Shown piece after piece: positions 51,220-61,114 of a stretch of 64,000 nt of DNA. The notes under the pieces were generated by a model. It did no database searches and had not been told where the DNA came from. It worked only from the letters and a program-made list of their open reading frames with translations. The stretch is from Mycobacterium lepraemurium (lineage in GTDB: Bacteria; Actinomycetota; Actinomycetes; Mycobacteriales; Mycobacteriaceae). Numbering within the stretch: the first letter of the stretch is position 1; every line of letters starts with the position of its first letter. Both the position numbers and the translations under genes were made by a program. The DNA lies in NCBI GenBank assembly GCA_002291465.1, contig CP021238.1:2480001-2544000 (forward strand), read 5' to 3'.

Positions 51220-52080
51220 CTACATGTCCAGGCCGATGTCGAGCACCCGCACCGAATGGGTCAGCGCGCCGACGGCCAGGTAATCCACCCCGGTCGCGGC
51301 GTAGTCGGCGGCGTTCTCCAGGCTGAGGCCGCCGGAGGACTCAAGCAGGACCGCAGGGGCGCGCGCGTCGCGCCGCTGCACGGCCATCTGCGTCTGCCAC
51401 ACCGGGAAGTTGTCCAGCAGCACCAGTTCGGGCTTTTCCGGCAGCACCTCGTCGAGCTGCTCGAGCGAGTCGACCTCCACCTCGCAGGGCAGCTCCGGCG
51501 CCGCGTCCCGCACCGCCCGCAGCGCGTCGACCACCGACCCGGCCGCCACCACGTGGTTGTCCTTGATCAGCGCGGCGTCGCCGAGACCGAGCCGGTGGTT
51601 GACGCCGCCGCCGATCCGGACCGCGTATTTCTGCAACGCCCGCAGGCCGGGCAGGGTCTTGCGGGTGTCGCGCACCTGGGCCTTGGTGCCTTGCACGGCG
51701 GCCACCCAGTGCGCCGTCGTGGTGGCGATCCCGGACAGGTGGCAGATCAGGCTCAGCATGGTGCGCTCCGCGGTCAGCAGACCGCGGGTTTCGGCCCGTA
51801 CGGTCAGCAGCGACTGGCCCGGCTGCAGGTGGGCGCCGTCCGCGACGCGGTCGAGCACCTGGTAGCCGCGGGCGCCGAGCACCTCGTCCAGCACCAGCAG
51901 CGCGATGTCCACCCCGGCGATCACGCCGGGCTGCCGGGGCACCATCAACGCGGTGGCCACCGCCCCGGCGGGCACCGTCGCCAACGTGGTAACGTCGGGC
52001 CCGTAGCGCAGGTCCTCGACCAGGCCGCGCCGGATGATCTCGCGCGCCGCGGCGAGCTCGCAGTCCGAGATCATCGTCAC
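51220..52080 (-). CDS. nadC: quinolinate phosphoribosyltransferase
   Basis: NadC joins quinolinate and PRPP, giving nicotinate mononucleotide and CO2. It has 286 residues. Active-site residues are in RDTRKTLPGLRALQKYAVRIGG near 138-160, NHRLGLGDAALIKDNHV and EVEVDSLEQLDEVL, with ESSGGL at the end. ATG 52080 overlaps the nadB stop by four bases. It is the last gene of nadA-nadB-nadC. Intact. Confidence 0.97.
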   Translation of the reverse strand: MTMISDCELAAAREIIRRGLVEDLRYGPDVTTLATVPAGAVATALMVPRQPGVIAGVDIALLVLDEVLGARGYQVLDRVADGAHLQPGQSLLTVRAETRGLLTAERTMLSLICHLSGIATTTAHWVAAVQGTKAQVRDTRKTLPGLRALQKYAVRIGGGVNHRLGLGDAALIKDNHVVAAGSVVDALRAVRDAAPELPCEVEVDSLEQLDEVLPEKPELVLLDNFPVWQTQMAVQRRDARAPAVLLESSGGLSLENAADYAATGVDYLAVGALTHSVRVLDIGLDM

Positions 52081-53669
52081 ACCACCGCCGCCAGCGCCTG
52101 CACCAGCACCGAGTTCTGGTCGTCGGCCAGTCGCAGCAGGTTGCTGCGCGCCTGCTCGGGCGCGGCCTGCGGATGCTCCTCGCGGTGATGGCAGCCGCGG
52201 CTCTCGGTGCGGGCCAGGGCCGCGGCCGCGACCGCGCGGGCGGCGACGGCCAACGCCACGTCCTCGAAGTCGCGGCGGCCGCCGATGCTGCGGGCCGGCG
52301 CCTGCGACAGGGTGGCCGACAACCGGGTCAGCCCGGCCGCGTCGCGCACCACCGACGCGTCGCGGCTCATCGCAGCCTGCAGCTCCGCGCGCGGCGGCGC
52401 GGTGTGCGCGACGGGCTCAGGCGCCAGCGCTCGGGGGCGGCCGGCCTCCGCCGCATGCGCGGCCGCCGCCCTGCCGGCCCGGCCCCCGACCACCAGACCT
52501 TCCAGCAGGCTGTTGGACGCCAGCCGGTTGGCGCCGTGCAGCCCGGTGCGGGCCACCTCGCCGGCGGCGAACAGGCCGGGCAGCTCGGTCCGGCCGTACA
52601 CGCCGGTGACGACGCCGCCGCAGCTGTAGTGCGCCCCGGGCACCACGGGGATGGGTTGGCGCACCGGGTCGATGCCGGCGGCCCGGCAGGCCGCCGTCAC
52701 GGTCGGGAACCGGTCGGCGAAGTCGAAGATGTGCCGCGCGTCCAGGAAGACGCAGGCGTCGCCGGTGGCCTTCAGCCGCGCGTCGATGGCGGCGGCGACC
52801 ACGTCGCGCGGCGCCAGGTCGCCCATCGGGTGCACCCCTGCGGTCACCGAATCACCTTGGGAATCAATCAGTTTCGCTCCCTCGCCGCGGATGGCCTCGG
52901 TGACCAGCGGGCGCCGACCGCCGCCGGCGCCGGGGGCGAAGAGCATGGTGGGATGGAACTGGATGAACTCCAGGTCGCTGACCGCGACACCGGCCCACAG
53001 GCCCAGCGCGATGCCGTCGCCGGTGGAGCCCTCCGGGTTGGTGGTCGCGCCATAGAGGTGCCCGAGACCGCCGGAGGCCAGGATCACCGACGGCGCGCTG
53101 ATGATCCCGTAGCCGTGCAGGTTACCGACCAGCACGCCGGTGACGGCTTCGTCGCCCATGGAGCCGTCGTGCAGCACCCGCAGCGCCACGTGCCCGGTGC
53201 GGATGTCCAGCATCCGTGCGGCGTGGTCGAGCGCGCGCTGCACCTCGGCGCCGGTGGCGTCGCCGCCGGCGTGCACGATGCGGCGCCGGGAGTGACCGCC
53301 CTCGCGGGTCAGCGCCCACTGGCCGGGGGCCGATTCGTCGAATCGCGCTCCGTCACCGACCAATTCGGAGACCGCCGCGTACCCGTCGGCCACGATCGAG
53401 TAGACCGCCTGGGGGTCGCACAGGCCCGCGCCCGCGACGACGGTGTCGGCGACATAGGCCTCGACCGAATCGTCGTTGTGCGGCAACACCACCGCGATGC
53501 CGCCCTGCGCGTAGTGGGTGGCGTTGGCCCCGCGCGCCTGGTCAGCCTTGCTCAGCACGACGACGCTGCGGCCGGCGCGGTGAGCCGCCAGCGCGGCGGC
53601 CAATCCCGCGACGCCGGTGCCGATCACGACAACGTCGGCGCTGTGTGTCCACTGGGGACGGGCGATCAT
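52077..53669 (-). CDS. nadB: L-aspartate oxidase
   Basis: NadB oxidises aspartate to iminoaspartate with FAD for NadA. From ATG 53669 it has 530 residues. The FAD-binding N-terminus is [22 protein letters not shown]. Substrate-site motifs are [38 protein letters not shown] and [25 protein letters not shown] with [18 protein letters not shown]. The helical C-terminal domain is present. The start overlaps the nadA stop. Intact. Confidence 0.97.
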   Translation of the reverse strand: MIARPQWTHSADVVVIGTGVAGLAAALAAHRAGRSVVVLSKADQARGANATHYAQGGIAVVLPHNDDSVEAYVADTVVAGAGLCDPQAVYSIVADGYAAVSELVGDGARFDESAPGQWALTREGGHSRRRIVHAGGDATGAEVQRALDHAARMLDIRTGHVALRVLHDGSMGDEAVTGVLVGNLHGYGIISAPSVILASGGLGHLYGATTNPEGSTGDGIALGLWAGVAVSDLEFIQFHPTMLFAPGAGGGRRPLVTEAIRGEGAKLIDSQGDSVTAGVHPMGDLAPRDVVAAAIDARLKATGDACVFLDARHIFDFADRFPTVTAACRAAGIDPVRQPIPVVPGAHYSCGGVVTGVYGRTELPGLFAAGEVARTGLHGANRLASNSLLEGLVVGGRAGRAAAAHAAEAGRPRALAPEPVAHTAPPRAELQAAMSRDASVVRDAAGLTRLSATLSQAPARSIGGRRDFEDVALAVAARAVAAAALARTESRGCHHREEHPQAAPEQARSNLLRLADDQNSVLVQALAAVV

Positions 53670-54715
53670 TCGCCACCGCCCGGCTGGCCGATCTCGATCA
53701 TGCGCTGCACGCTGCGCCGGCCGGCGGCCGCGATGCCGGGATCGACGTGCACCTCGTCGGCGCCCTCGACCAGGCAGCGCAGCAGCGCCGCCGGGGTGAT
53801 CATCTTCATGTACCGGCAGGAGGCCCGGTCGTTGACGGCCTGGAAATCGACTTGCGGTGCGGCCCGGCGCAATTGGTAAAGCATGCCGACCTCGGTGGCC
53901 ACCAGCACCTTGCGTGCGCTGGTGGTGTTCGCGGCGTCCAGCATGCCGCCGGTGGACAGGATCTTGACCCGCTCCGCGGGGAAGGCGCCCTCCACCGCAA
54001 GGTACAAAGCCGAAGTGGCACAACCACATTCGGGATGGACGAACAGCTCGGCATCGGGGTTGGCGCGCGCCCGCTCACCCAGTTCGTCGCCGTTGATGCC
54101 GGCGTGCACGTGGCATTCGCCGGCCCACACGTGCAGGTTTTCCCGGCCCGTCATCCGGCGCACGTGCGTGCCCAAGAACTGGTCGGGGCAGAACAGCACC
54201 TCGCGGTCGGGGTCGATGAACGCCACCACGTCGACCGCATTGGACGAGGTGCAGCAGATGTCGGTGAGCGCCTTGACCGCCGCGGTGGTGTTGACGTAGG
54301 AGACGACGACCGCGCCGGGGTGTTCGTCCTTCCAGGCGCGCAGGTCCTCGGGCGTGATCGAGTCGGCCAGCGAGCAGCCGGCGCGCTGGTCGGGGATCAG
54401 CACCGTCTTGTCGGGGCTGAGGATCTTGGCGGTCTCGGCCATGAAGTGCACCCCGCAGAACACGATGGTGTCCTCGTGCACCTCGGCGGCGATCCGCGAC
54501 AGCGCCAGCGAGTCGCCCACGTGGTCGGCCACGTCTTGGATCTCGGGCAGCTGGTAGTTGTGCGCCAGGATGGTGGCGCCGCGCAACTTCGCCAGGCGGC
54601 GAATCGCGGCGGCCCACTGCGCATCACCATCCACACCGGTGTAACCGGTGGGCGAGTCGGTGATGTCGGCAGCCATGGCTTCAGCGAGCGTGTCCATGCG
54701 ATTGAGCACCGTCAT
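53666..54715 (-). CDS. nadA: quinolinate synthase
   Basis: NadA condenses iminoaspartate and dihydroxyacetone phosphate to quinolinate with a 4Fe-4S cluster. It has 349 residues from ATG 54715, the same as Rv1594. The three cluster cysteines are in [12 protein letters not shown], the [12 protein letters not shown] region and [21 protein letters not shown] precedes the start by five bases. It is the first gene of the NAD operon; its promoter overlaps the NrtR-type operator. Intact. Confidence 0.97.
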   Translation of the reverse strand: MTVLNRMDTLAEAMAADITDSPTGYTGVDGDAQWAAAIRRLAKLRGATILAHNYQLPEIQDVADHVGDSLALSRIAAEVHEDTIVFCGVHFMAETAKILSPDKTVLIPDQRAGCSLADSITPEDLRAWKDEHPGAVVVSYVNTTAAVKALTDICCTSSNAVDVVAFIDPDREVLFCPDQFLGTHVRRMTGRENLHVWAGECHVHAGINGDELGERARANPDAELFVHPECGCATSALYLAVEGAFPAERVKILSTGGMLDAANTTSARKVLVATEVGMLYQLRRAAPQVDFQAVNDRASCRYMKMITPAALLRCLVEGADEVHVDPGIAAAGRRSVQRMIEIGQPGGGE

Positions 54716-54738
54716 GGCGGCTCCTTTCCGGCCAGGAG

Positions 54739-54761
54739 GTTTTCGACTTATAATCGAAAAC
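54739..54761. promoter_or_regulatory. NrtR-type operator covering the divergent nadA / nrtR promoters
   Basis: GTTTTCGA (54739-54746) and TCGAAAAC (54754-54761) form a perfect 8-bp-arm dyad around CTTATAA. The centre contains TATAAT (54749-54754) on the plus strand, a consensus -10 box placed seven bases before the regulator's ATG. The near-mirror TATAAG reads on the minus strand towards nadA. A protein bound here would cover both promoters. In M. smegmatis the Nudix-like NrtR represses nadABC from a palindrome in this gap. Confidence 0.8.
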
Positions 54762-55487
54762 ATGGCCCATGGTAGCACCGCGCACGAAGTGCTCGCGGTC
54801 GTGTTCCAGGTTCGCGAAGCAAGCGAACCGGTTACTAAGGGGCGCCATCGGGCGAAACCGCAGCTGAACATGCTGTTATGGCAGCGGGCCAAGGACCCGC
54901 AGCGCGGGGCGTGGTCGCTGCCGGGCGGGCGGCTGCGCAACGACGAGGACATGATCACCTCAGTGCGGCGCCAGCTGGCCGAGAAGGTCGACCTCAAGGA
55001 ACTGGCGCACCTGGAGCAGCTCGCGGTGTTCTCAGACCCGCAGCGGGTGCCGGGCACCCGGATCATCGCCTCGACGTTCCTGGGCCTGGTGCCCTCCCCC
55101 GCCAGTCCGGAGCTGCCGCCGGACACCCGCTGGCACCCGGTGAACTGCCTGCCGCCGATGGCCTTCGACCACGGTCAGATGGTGGACAACGCGCGGGCCC
55201 GGCTGATCGCCAAGCTGTCCTACACGAACATCGGGTTCGCTTTGGCACCAAGGGAATTCGCTTTGTCCACGCTGCGCGACATCTACGGCGCCGCGCTGGG
55301 CTATCAGGTCGACGCGACGAACCTGCAGCGAGCGCTGGCCCGGCGCGGGGTCATCACCGCGACCGGCACCATCGCCCAGTCCGGGCGCAGCGGCGGGCGT
55401 CCGGCCGCTCTCTACCGGTTCACCGACGCGGCGCTGCGGGTCACCGACGAATTCGCCGCGCTCAGGCCTCCCGGCCTGCCAGGCTAG
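54762..55487 (+). CDS. nrtR: NrtR-type NAD biosynthesis repressor (Nudix-like plus winged helix)
   Basis: The 241 residues from ATG 54762 comprise a Nudix-like domain (residues 8-150; [21 protein letters not shown]) and a C-terminal winged-helix domain (from about 165; [15 protein letters not shown]). The Nudix box is degenerate: where hydrolases have REUxEE, this reads RRQLAEK, so it probably senses ADP-ribose or NAD without efficient hydrolysis. The ATG lies directly after the operator and about seven bases after its -10 box, so the mRNA is probably leaderless and autorepressed. It matches Rv1593c in position and size (236). Intact. Confidence 0.88.
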   Translation: MAHGSTAHEVLAVVFQVREASEPVTKGRHRAKPQLNMLLWQRAKDPQRGAWSLPGGRLRNDEDMITSVRRQLAEKVDLKELAHLEQLAVFSDPQRVPGTRIIASTFLGLVPSPASPELPPDTRWHPVNCLPPMAFDHGQMVDNARARLIAKLSYTNIGFALAPREFALSTLRDIYGAALGYQVDATNLQRALARRGVITATGTIAQSGRSGGRPAALYRFTDAALRVTDEFAALRPPGLPG

Positions 55488-55649
55488 GCTGGCACAACAG
55501 CGTCGTCAGGCGACGGCGGTGCTCGACCACACCGGTGGCGCAGGCGACCACGGCCGTAGTGTCGAGAAGTCGCTCACAATGCGGCGATTACGTTTTGGCC
55601 ACCCGCTGTTCGTACGCGACAATGCCGGGTGGCCACGAAGGGAACCTCA

Positions 55650-56990
55650 ATGGCGGAGCTCAGCAACCTGGCAAGCACGCACGGCGCGGAATGGATCGCC
55701 CGGCCGCCGCACGAGGAACTGCAGCGCAAAGTGCGTCCGCTGCTGCCCTCCGACGACCCGTTCTACCAGCCGCCCTTGGGCTTCCAGCATGCCGAACCCG
55801 GCACGGTGCTGCACTCCCGCGACGTCGAGCTGGCGTTCCTCGGCCTGATTCCCCAGCCGATCAAGGCCGTCCAGCTGCTCTACCGGACCATGGACATGAA
55901 CGGCGAGCCGGAGGCGACCGTCACGACGGTGATCGTCCCGGCCGACGCCGTGCCAGGCCGGCCCTGCCCGCTGCTGTCCTACCAGTGCGCGATCGACGCC
56001 GTGTCGTCGCGCTGCTTCCCGTCCTACGCGCTGCGGCGTCGGGCCAAGGCCCTCGGGTCGATCGGCCAATTCGAACTCTTCCTGATCACCGCCGCGGTCG
56101 CCGAGGGCTGGGCGGTCTCGGTGCCCGACCACGAGGGCCTGCGCGGCCTGTGGGGCGCGCCGTACGAACCGGGTTACCGGGTCCTGGACGGCGTCCGGGC
56201 CGCCCTGGGCGCCAAACACCTCGAGCTGTCCCCGTCCGCCCCGATCGGGCTGTGGGGCTATTCCGGCGGCGGGCTGGCCAGCGCCTGGGCCGCCGAGACG
56301 TACGCCGCGTACGCGCCCGAACTCAACGTGGTGGGCGCGGTGCTGGGCTCGCCCGTCGGCGACCTGGGCAACACCTTCCGCCGGCTCAACGGCAGCTTCC
56401 TGTCCGGGCTGCCCGCGCTGGTGGTGGCCGCGCTGGCGCATATCTATCCCGACCTGGACCGGGTGACCAAGGAGCACGCCAACGAGGAGGGGCGCGCCCT
56501 GCTGGACTCGCTGGAGAAGATGACGACCGTGGAGGCCGTCATCCGGATGGCCGGCAAGAACATGGGCGAGTACCTCGACGCGCCGCTCGAGCAGATCCTG
56601 TCCACGCCGGAGGTCACCTACGTCTTCGACCACATCAGGCTGGGCGCCGCCGTCCCGACGCCGCCGGTGCTGATCGTGCAGGCCGTGCACGACTACCTGA
56701 TCAACGTGCACGACATCGACGTGCTGGTCGACGCCTATTCCGCCGGCGGTGCGCAGGTCACCTACCACCGTGACGCCTTCAACGAGCACATGATGCTGCA
56801 CCCGCTGTCGGCGCCGATGACGCTACGCTGGCTGACCGACCGCTTCGAGGGCCGCCCGGTGACCGAGCACCTGATCCGGACCACCTGGCCGACGATGTTC
56901 AACCCAATGACCTACGTGGGCATGGCCCGGCTGCTCAAGATCGCCGCCAAGGTGGTCACCGGCCGAAAGATTCACCGCCGCCCGCTGTGA
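55650..56990 (+). CDS. secretory-lipase-family hydrolase (Rv1592c-like)
   Basis: The 446-residue alpha/beta hydrolase has the nucleophile elbow [12 protein letters not shown] near residue 208, an acid in [16 protein letters not shown] and a histidine in [16 protein letters not shown], making a Ser-Asp-His triad. It belongs to the LIP/secretory lipase group. I see no classical signal peptide; ATG 55650 ([15 protein letters not shown]) was chosen by homology, with AAGGGA nine bases upstream. GTG seven codons earlier is an alternative. The natural substrate is unknown; mycobacterial homologues act on acylglycerols. Intact and convergent with the DUF2567 gene. Confidence 0.88.
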   Translation: MAELSNLASTHGAEWIARPPHEELQRKVRPLLPSDDPFYQPPLGFQHAEPGTVLHSRDVELAFLGLIPQPIKAVQLLYRTMDMNGEPEATVTTVIVPADAVPGRPCPLLSYQCAIDAVSSRCFPSYALRRRAKALGSIGQFELFLITAAVAEGWAVSVPDHEGLRGLWGAPYEPGYRVLDGVRAALGAKHLELSPSAPIGLWGYSGGGLASAWAAETYAAYAPELNVVGAVLGSPVGDLGNTFRRLNGSFLSGLPALVVAALAHIYPDLDRVTKEHANEEGRALLDSLEKMTTVEAVIRMAGKNMGEYLDAPLEQILSTPEVTYVFDHIRLGAAVPTPPVLIVQAVHDYLINVHDIDVLVDAYSAGGAQVTYHRDAFNEHMMLHPLSAPMTLRWLTDRFEGRPVTEHLIRTTWPTMFNPMTYVGMARLLKIAAKVVTGRKIHRRPL

Positions 56991-57633
56991 CGGCCGCTTC
57001 CGCGGCACGCGCATCGGTTGGCGCGGTCGGCGGCAGCGCGCCCAGGTCGTCGCGGGCGTTGGCGGCGGCCCGCACGGCGTACACCAGCGCGGCGATCCCG
57101 GCCGGCCACATCAGGCTGACCGCGATCTGCAGCGGACCGTCCGAGAAGAACACCGGCGGCGCCTGGATCACGTAGGCGACCGACGGGCTCTTGCCCAGCG
57201 GCACCGCGTCGAAGTCCAGGGCGCCGTAGCGCAGCCGCACCAGCCCGGCCCCCACCGCGGCGGCGACGAGGGCGGCCGTCACCATCGCGACCGACAGCGC
57301 CACCACCATGGCGGGCCCCCGGTGCCGGCGCGACTGCCAGGCCGCCACCGAGGCCACCACCGCCAACACGGTCAGCAGGCCCAGCAGCAGGGCGGGTGCG
57401 ACGAAGAAGTGCTCGGACTCGTTGCCCAGGTAGTCGTGCACCCGCTCGCCGGAGCGGGTCAGCGTCACCACCGCGCGGATCGGCGGGGCGATCCACGCCC
57501 ACAGCGCGCCGAGCAACGCGCCGACGACCGCCGACCCGGCCACGACGACCAGCAGCGCGCGCAGCTCGGCCCGGCCGGGCAGCCCGAAGGCGGCGACGTC
57601 GCCGGTCGGCACGGCATCGGGTTGCCCGCTCAC
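56956..57633 (-). CDS. DUF2567 membrane protein (Rv1591-like)
   Basis: The 225-residue protein has four membrane segments: [21 protein letters not shown] near 25, [24 protein letters not shown] near 75, [23 protein letters not shown] near 107 and [17 protein letters not shown] near 180. The loop [18 protein letters not shown] is typical of DUF2567. Function is unknown. GTG 57633 overlaps the stop of bsaP (GTGA). The 3' end overlaps the end of the convergent lipase gene by 35 bases. It is probably co-transcribed with bioB and bsaP. Intact. Confidence 0.85.
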   Translation of the reverse strand: MSGQPDAVPTGDVAAFGLPGRAELRALLVVVAGSAVVGALLGALWAWIAPPIRAVVTLTRSGERVHDYLGNESEHFFVAPALLLGLLTVLAVVASVAAWQSRRHRGPAMVVALSVAMVTAALVAAAVGAGLVRLRYGALDFDAVPLGKSPSVAYVIQAPPVFFSDGPLQIAVSLMWPAGIAALVYAVRAAANARDDLGALPPTAPTDARAAEAAVTAGGGESFGR

Positions 57634-57866
57634 CGCTGCGTCTCCAGCTCCGCGGAGTCGACCTGACCGTGTCTCGAGCAGCGCGCCCACCAGCCGTCGG
57701 GGCGAACCTGGACCACCATCCGGCGCCCGCACGCCGCGCAGAACCGAGGAGGCTCCAGACCCAACTGGGCCGCCGTCGGCACCGCCGTGCCCCCTAGTTC
57801 CCCGGTGTAGACGTTGTAGACGCCGGCGCCGACGACTGCGCCCAGGGCGCCCAGATCACCAACCAC
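57630..57866 (-). CDS. bsaP: biotin synthase auxiliary protein BsaP
   Basis: The 78-residue protein has a CxxC...C arrangement ([15 protein letters not shown] then ARCSRHG), suited to iron-sulfur or zinc binding, after an N-terminal stretch rich in Gly and Val ([16 protein letters not shown]). It lies 54 bases after bioB. The M. tuberculosis counterpart is Rv1590, described as an auxiliary protein that mycobacterial biotin synthase needs to convert dethiobiotin into biotin. The assignment rests on position, size and cysteine pattern. Intact. Confidence 0.85.
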   Translation of the reverse strand: MVGDLGALGAVVGAGVYNVYTGELGGTAVPTAAQLGLEPPRFCAACGRRMVVQVRPDGWWARCSRHGQVDSAELETQR

Positions 57867-57920
57867 AAGTTTCCAACCCTAGCCGCGCCGACCTGGGCGA
57901 CAAACCGGCGTGCGGGCCGC

Positions 57921-58958
57921 TCAGAGGCTGGCATTGAGCCCCTTGAGGGGCATTTGCAGATCGTCCAGCAATTCCAGGTCGGATTCGGCCGGACGCCCCA
58001 GCGTGGTCAGGTAGTTGCCGACGATCACGGCGTTGATGCCGCCCAGGATGCCCTTCTTGGCGCCGAGGTCGCCGAGGGTGATCTCGCGGCCGCCGGCGAA
58101 CCGCAGCATGGTGCGCGGCAACGCCAGCCGGAAGGCGGCCACCGACTTCAGCGCCTCGGTCGCCGGCATCACCTCCAGGTCGCCGAACGGGGTGCCCGGG
58201 CGCGGGTTGAGGAAGTTCAGCGGCACCTCGTCGGGGGCGAGCTCGGCCAGTTCGGCGGCGAATTCCGCACGCTGCTCGAGGGTTTCGCCCATGCCGAGGA
58301 TGCCGCCGCAGCAGACCTCCATGCCGGCGTCGCACACCATCAACAAGGTGTCCCAGCGCTCTTCCCAGGTGTGGGTGGTCACGACGTTGGGGAAGAACGA
58401 CCGGGCCGTCTCCAGGTTGTGGTTGTAGCGGTGCACGCCCATCTCCGCGAGCTGCTCCACCTGCTCGGCGGTCAGCATGCCCAGCGAGCAGGCGATGTTG
58501 ATCTCGACCTCGTTGCGGATGGCCTCGATGCCGGCCGCGACCTGGGCCAGCAACCGCTCGTCGGGGCCGCGCACGGCGGCCACGATGCAGAACTCGGTGG
58601 CGCCGGACTTGGCGGTCTGCTTGGCCGCCTCGACCAGGCTGGGGATGTCGAGCCGGGCGCTGCGCACCGGGGACGCGAACAGCCCCGACTGCGAGCAGAA
58701 GTGGCAGTCCTCGGGGCAGCCGCCGGTCTTCAGGCTGATGATGCCCTCGACCTCGACCTCCGGGCCGCACCAGCGCATCCGCACCTCGTGGGCCAGCGCC
58801 AGCAGGTCGTCGAGCCGGTCGTCGGGCAGCCGCAGCACCTGCAGCACCTGGTCGCGGCTCAATCCCTGGCCGCCCTCCAGCACCTGGCGCCGCGCCACCG
58901 CCAGGATGTCGTCGTCGTTGCCGGTCTCGGCCGTCGGTCGCGTCGCCGCTTGCGTCAC
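57921..58958 (-). CDS. bioB: biotin synthase
   Basis: BioB is a radical SAM enzyme that inserts sulfur into dethiobiotin. It has 345 residues from GTG 58958 ([15 protein letters not shown]). The radical-SAM cluster cysteines are in [15 protein letters not shown] near residue 85. Residues of the second cluster and substrate site are in [26 protein letters not shown] and the arginine of [14 protein letters not shown]. The frame is open upstream, but family alignment supports this start. Three dyads lie in its leader. Intact. Confidence 0.97.
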   Translation of the reverse strand: MTQAATRPTAETGNDDDILAVARRQVLEGGQGLSRDQVLQVLRLPDDRLDDLLALAHEVRMRWCGPEVEVEGIISLKTGGCPEDCHFCSQSGLFASPVRSARLDIPSLVEAAKQTAKSGATEFCIVAAVRGPDERLLAQVAAGIEAIRNEVEINIACSLGMLTAEQVEQLAEMGVHRYNHNLETARSFFPNVVTTHTWEERWDTLLMVCDAGMEVCCGGILGMGETLEQRAEFAAELAELAPDEVPLNFLNPRPGTPFGDLEVMPATEALKSVAAFRLALPRTMLRFAGGREITLGDLGAKKGILGGINAVIVGNYLTTLGRPAESDLELLDDLQMPLKGLNASL

Positions 58959-58983
58959 CAGGTACTCCCCTGCCTCTTGCGGG

Positions 58984-59020
58984 TGCCCGCGCGTGCGGGC
59001 ACGTCTGCCATCGATGGCAG
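58984..59020. promoter_or_regulatory. two adjacent palindromes in the bioB leader
   Basis: TGCCCGC-GCGT-GCGGGCA (58984-59001) and CTGCCATCGATGGCAG (59005-59020, a perfect 16-bp palindrome) lie between the candidate operator and the bioB start. In the RNA they would form two short hairpins 25 to 60 bases before the GTG. Confidence 0.45.
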
Positions 59021-59022
59021 CC

Positions 59023-59040
59023 TGAACGAAAAGGTGTTCA
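59023..59040. promoter_or_regulatory. candidate biotin-repressor (BioQ-like) operator
   Basis: TGAAC at 59023-59027 and GTTCA at 59036-59040 form a perfect dyad with an 8-base spacer. It lies between the divergent bioB and small membrane protein genes, where mycobacterial BioQ (TetR family) is known to repress bio genes. The match to the BioQ consensus is from memory and approximate. Confidence 0.45.
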
Positions 59041-59088
59041 AAGTAGAGTAACGGCCGAGCAACTCCAACTACCCCTGGGTATACGACC

Positions 59089-59280
59089 ATGGTGACCGCG
59101 CACGCCCAATTCCTGGCGCACCATTATCTGCTGCTGGCCGTGCCGGCGTTCCTGCCTGCGGTAATCGTGGTGGCCGTGGTGCTATACGTGGCGCTGCGCG
59201 ACCGGCGGGCCGACCGGACCAGCACGTCGGCCGGAGCGGAGCCGGCCGGCGCCGACACACCGGACGAAAACCGTGATTGA
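59089..59280 (+). CDS. small single-pass membrane protein
   Basis: The 63-residue protein has one membrane segment (residues 13-36; [23 protein letters not shown]) followed by a basic patch (RDRRADR) and an acidic C-terminus (PDENRD). I do not recognise a family. It is divergent from bioB, 130 bases away, across the candidate biotin operator, so it may be biotin-regulated; that is inference. ATG 59089 follows a weak GGGTAT leader. The stop lies inside the left arm of an inverted repeat. Confidence 0.6.
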   Translation: MVTAHAQFLAHHYLLLAVPAFLPAVIVVAVVLYVALRDRRADRTSTSAGAEPAGADTPDENRD

Positions 59281-59316
59281 CGCGCCGCGGATCTGGGCAT
59301 TAAACAATCAATCACG
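59272..59316. terminator. inverted repeat at the end of the small membrane protein gene
   Basis: CGTGATTGA (59272-59280) and TCAATCACG (59308-59316) are exact complements with a 27-base spacer. The left arm contains the stop codon. This could fold at the 3' end of the mRNA, but it lacks a U-run, so termination is only a possibility. Confidence 0.35.
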
Positions 59317-59442
59317 AACCTACTTGACAGTAATGAGCGGTTGACTTAATCGGATCCTCCGGGGTGGCCCGGCGCGGTTGGGAGGCAAGACGATGCGGAC
59401 GAACTGACGATTGTTGCTGAGGCACCGGCGCGCGGTGCGGGG

Positions 59443-60048
59443 TTGAACCAGGTGATCGGGCTCTCGCTCGCCGCGGTGGTGATCACGCTGCTGATGCTGT
59501 GGGTGGGCCACGCGCACCGCACCCACCGCATCCAGTGGCTGACCCGCATCGCCGACAAGATGGGCGAGAAGTTCCACCGGCCCAACTGGGTCGCCCCGCC
59601 GGTGCTGATCTTCACCACGTCGATCATCTGCGCGCTGTTCGGCTTCATCTGGGACGTCAGCTGGCACATCGGCAACGGCCGCGACCCCGGCCCGCTGGCC
59701 AACCCGGCGCACTACTTCATCATCATCGGCCTGTTCGGGGTATTCCTGGGCGGCATGGTGTCGGTGGTGCTGCCGTTCGACAAGCCCGGCCCGGCGGCGG
59801 TGCGCATCACCCGCAACTGGTACGCACCGGTCGGGGGTGTGCTGATGGCCGGCTGCGGGCTGTACGCGATGATCGGCTTCCCCCTCGACGACATCTGGCA
59901 CCGCATCTTCGGGAAAGACGTTACCCTTTGGGGCCCAACGCATTTGATGATGATCGGCGGAGCCGGCTTTTCACTGTTCTTGGTGTCGCCGCCGGCACGC
60001 CGCGCAGCACCGTCGACACCGCGATCCGCTGGGGCGGCACCACCCTAG
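59443..60048 (+). pseudogene. multi-pass membrane protein, C-terminus lost at a deletion junction
   Basis: About 180 sense codons encode four to five membrane segments (VIGLSLAAVVITLLMLWVG, PVLIFTTSIICALFGFIWDV, FIIIGLFGVFLGGMVSVVL, GGVLMAGCGLYAMIGF) ending HLMMIGGAGFSLF near 59980. The frame then runs out of phase into the cyclase gene and stops at 60048 with nonsense sequence. The first usable start is TTG 59443, but the same frame is open further upstream and coding-like (SDPPGWPGAVGRQDDADEL) back to a TAA near 59353. The true start may therefore be lost. The family is unknown; loops with conserved W, H and D suggest a large membrane protein. Confidence 0.55.
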
Positions 60049-61114
60049 TCCAGCCCGCCGCCACCGCGGCCGTGCGCGCCGCGCAACGCGGCGAGACCGG
60101 AACCGTCATTGACACCGGCTACCTGGGCCGGCGCGAACTGGCGGCGTATGCCCCGCTGTCCCTGCCGAATTCCGACCTGCACTGGTCGATCCTGGCCACC
60201 CGGGAAACCGCCGAGGCCAACGCCGTGTGGTGTCCCTGACCCAGACCCTGGTATTGACCACCACCGCAATGGTTTTCGTCATCTGCGTGGCCACCCTGCT
60301 GGTCGCCCAGATGTTCGTGCGGCCCATCCGCAGGTTGCAGGCCGGCGCCCGGGAGATCAGCGCGGGCAACTACGACGTCACCATCCCGGTCACCTCGCGC
60401 GACGAGATCGGTGAGCTCACCGCCGCTTTCAACGACATGAGCCGCAACCTGCAGATCAAACAGGAGCCGCTGGGCGAGCAACGCAAGGAAAACGACCTGC
60501 TGCTGGCCTCGTTGATGCCCGACCCGGTCGCGCGCCGCTACCGCGAGGGCGAACAGACCATCGCCCAGGAACACCAGGACGTCACCGTGATCTTCGCCGA
60601 CATCGTCGGGCTGGACGAGATCTCCGCCAAGCTCTCCGGCCGCGAGCTGGTGAGCATCGTCGACGAGCTGGTCCGCGAGATCGACTCCGCGGCGGAAACC
60701 ATTGGTGTGGAACCGATTCGCACACTACACAACGGATACCTGGCCAGCTGCGGCCTGAACGTTCCGCGCCTGGACAGCGTGCAGCGCACCGTCGAGTTCG
60801 CGGTCGAGGTGCAGGGCATCATCGCCCGGTTCAACGGCCGGACCGACTACCACCTGGGACTGCGGGCCGGGATCAACACCGGCAACGTGGTCAGCGGGCT
60901 GGTCGGGCGCTCCAGCCTGGTCTACGACATGTGGGGAGCGGCGGTCAACCTGGCGCACCAAACCCGAAGCAGCACAACGCAAACCGGGATATATGTCACC
61001 TCGAAGGCGTATGAGGTGATGCGCGACATCCGCCACTTCACACCAGCCGGCACGGTCACCGTCGGCGGGGTCGAGCAGCAGATCTGGCAGTTGTCGGAAA
61101 GGACCGGGCCGTGA
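59983..61114 (+). pseudogene. class III nucleotide cyclase with outer sensor and HAMP (Rv2435c-like), 5'-truncated and frameshifted
   Basis: The remaining part starts inside an extracytoplasmic sensor domain (AAGTPRSTVDTAIRWGGTT, ELAAYAPLSLPNSDLHWSIL). After a frame slip near 60226 comes a membrane segment (VLTTTAMVFVICVATLLVAQM). A HAMP domain (RPIRRLQAGAREISAGNYDV) and a cyclase domain (VIFADIVGLDEISAKLSG to 61114) follow. The usual GD-x-Y/F-M second metal site reads HNGYLASCGL, so the second aspartate is absent, and DMWGAAVNLAHQTR departs from the normal NVAxR. In M. tuberculosis the similar Rv2435c lies next to Rv2434c, as here. The N-terminal 200 or more codons are missing. The 295-codon 3' frame (60227-61114) is open. 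Confidence 0.7.

Noticed and set aside
59323..59355. Sigma70-type promoter (TTGACA) before the truncated membrane gene
   Set aside because: TTGACA is present, but the spaced -10 (TAATCG) fits poorly and no intact gene follows.
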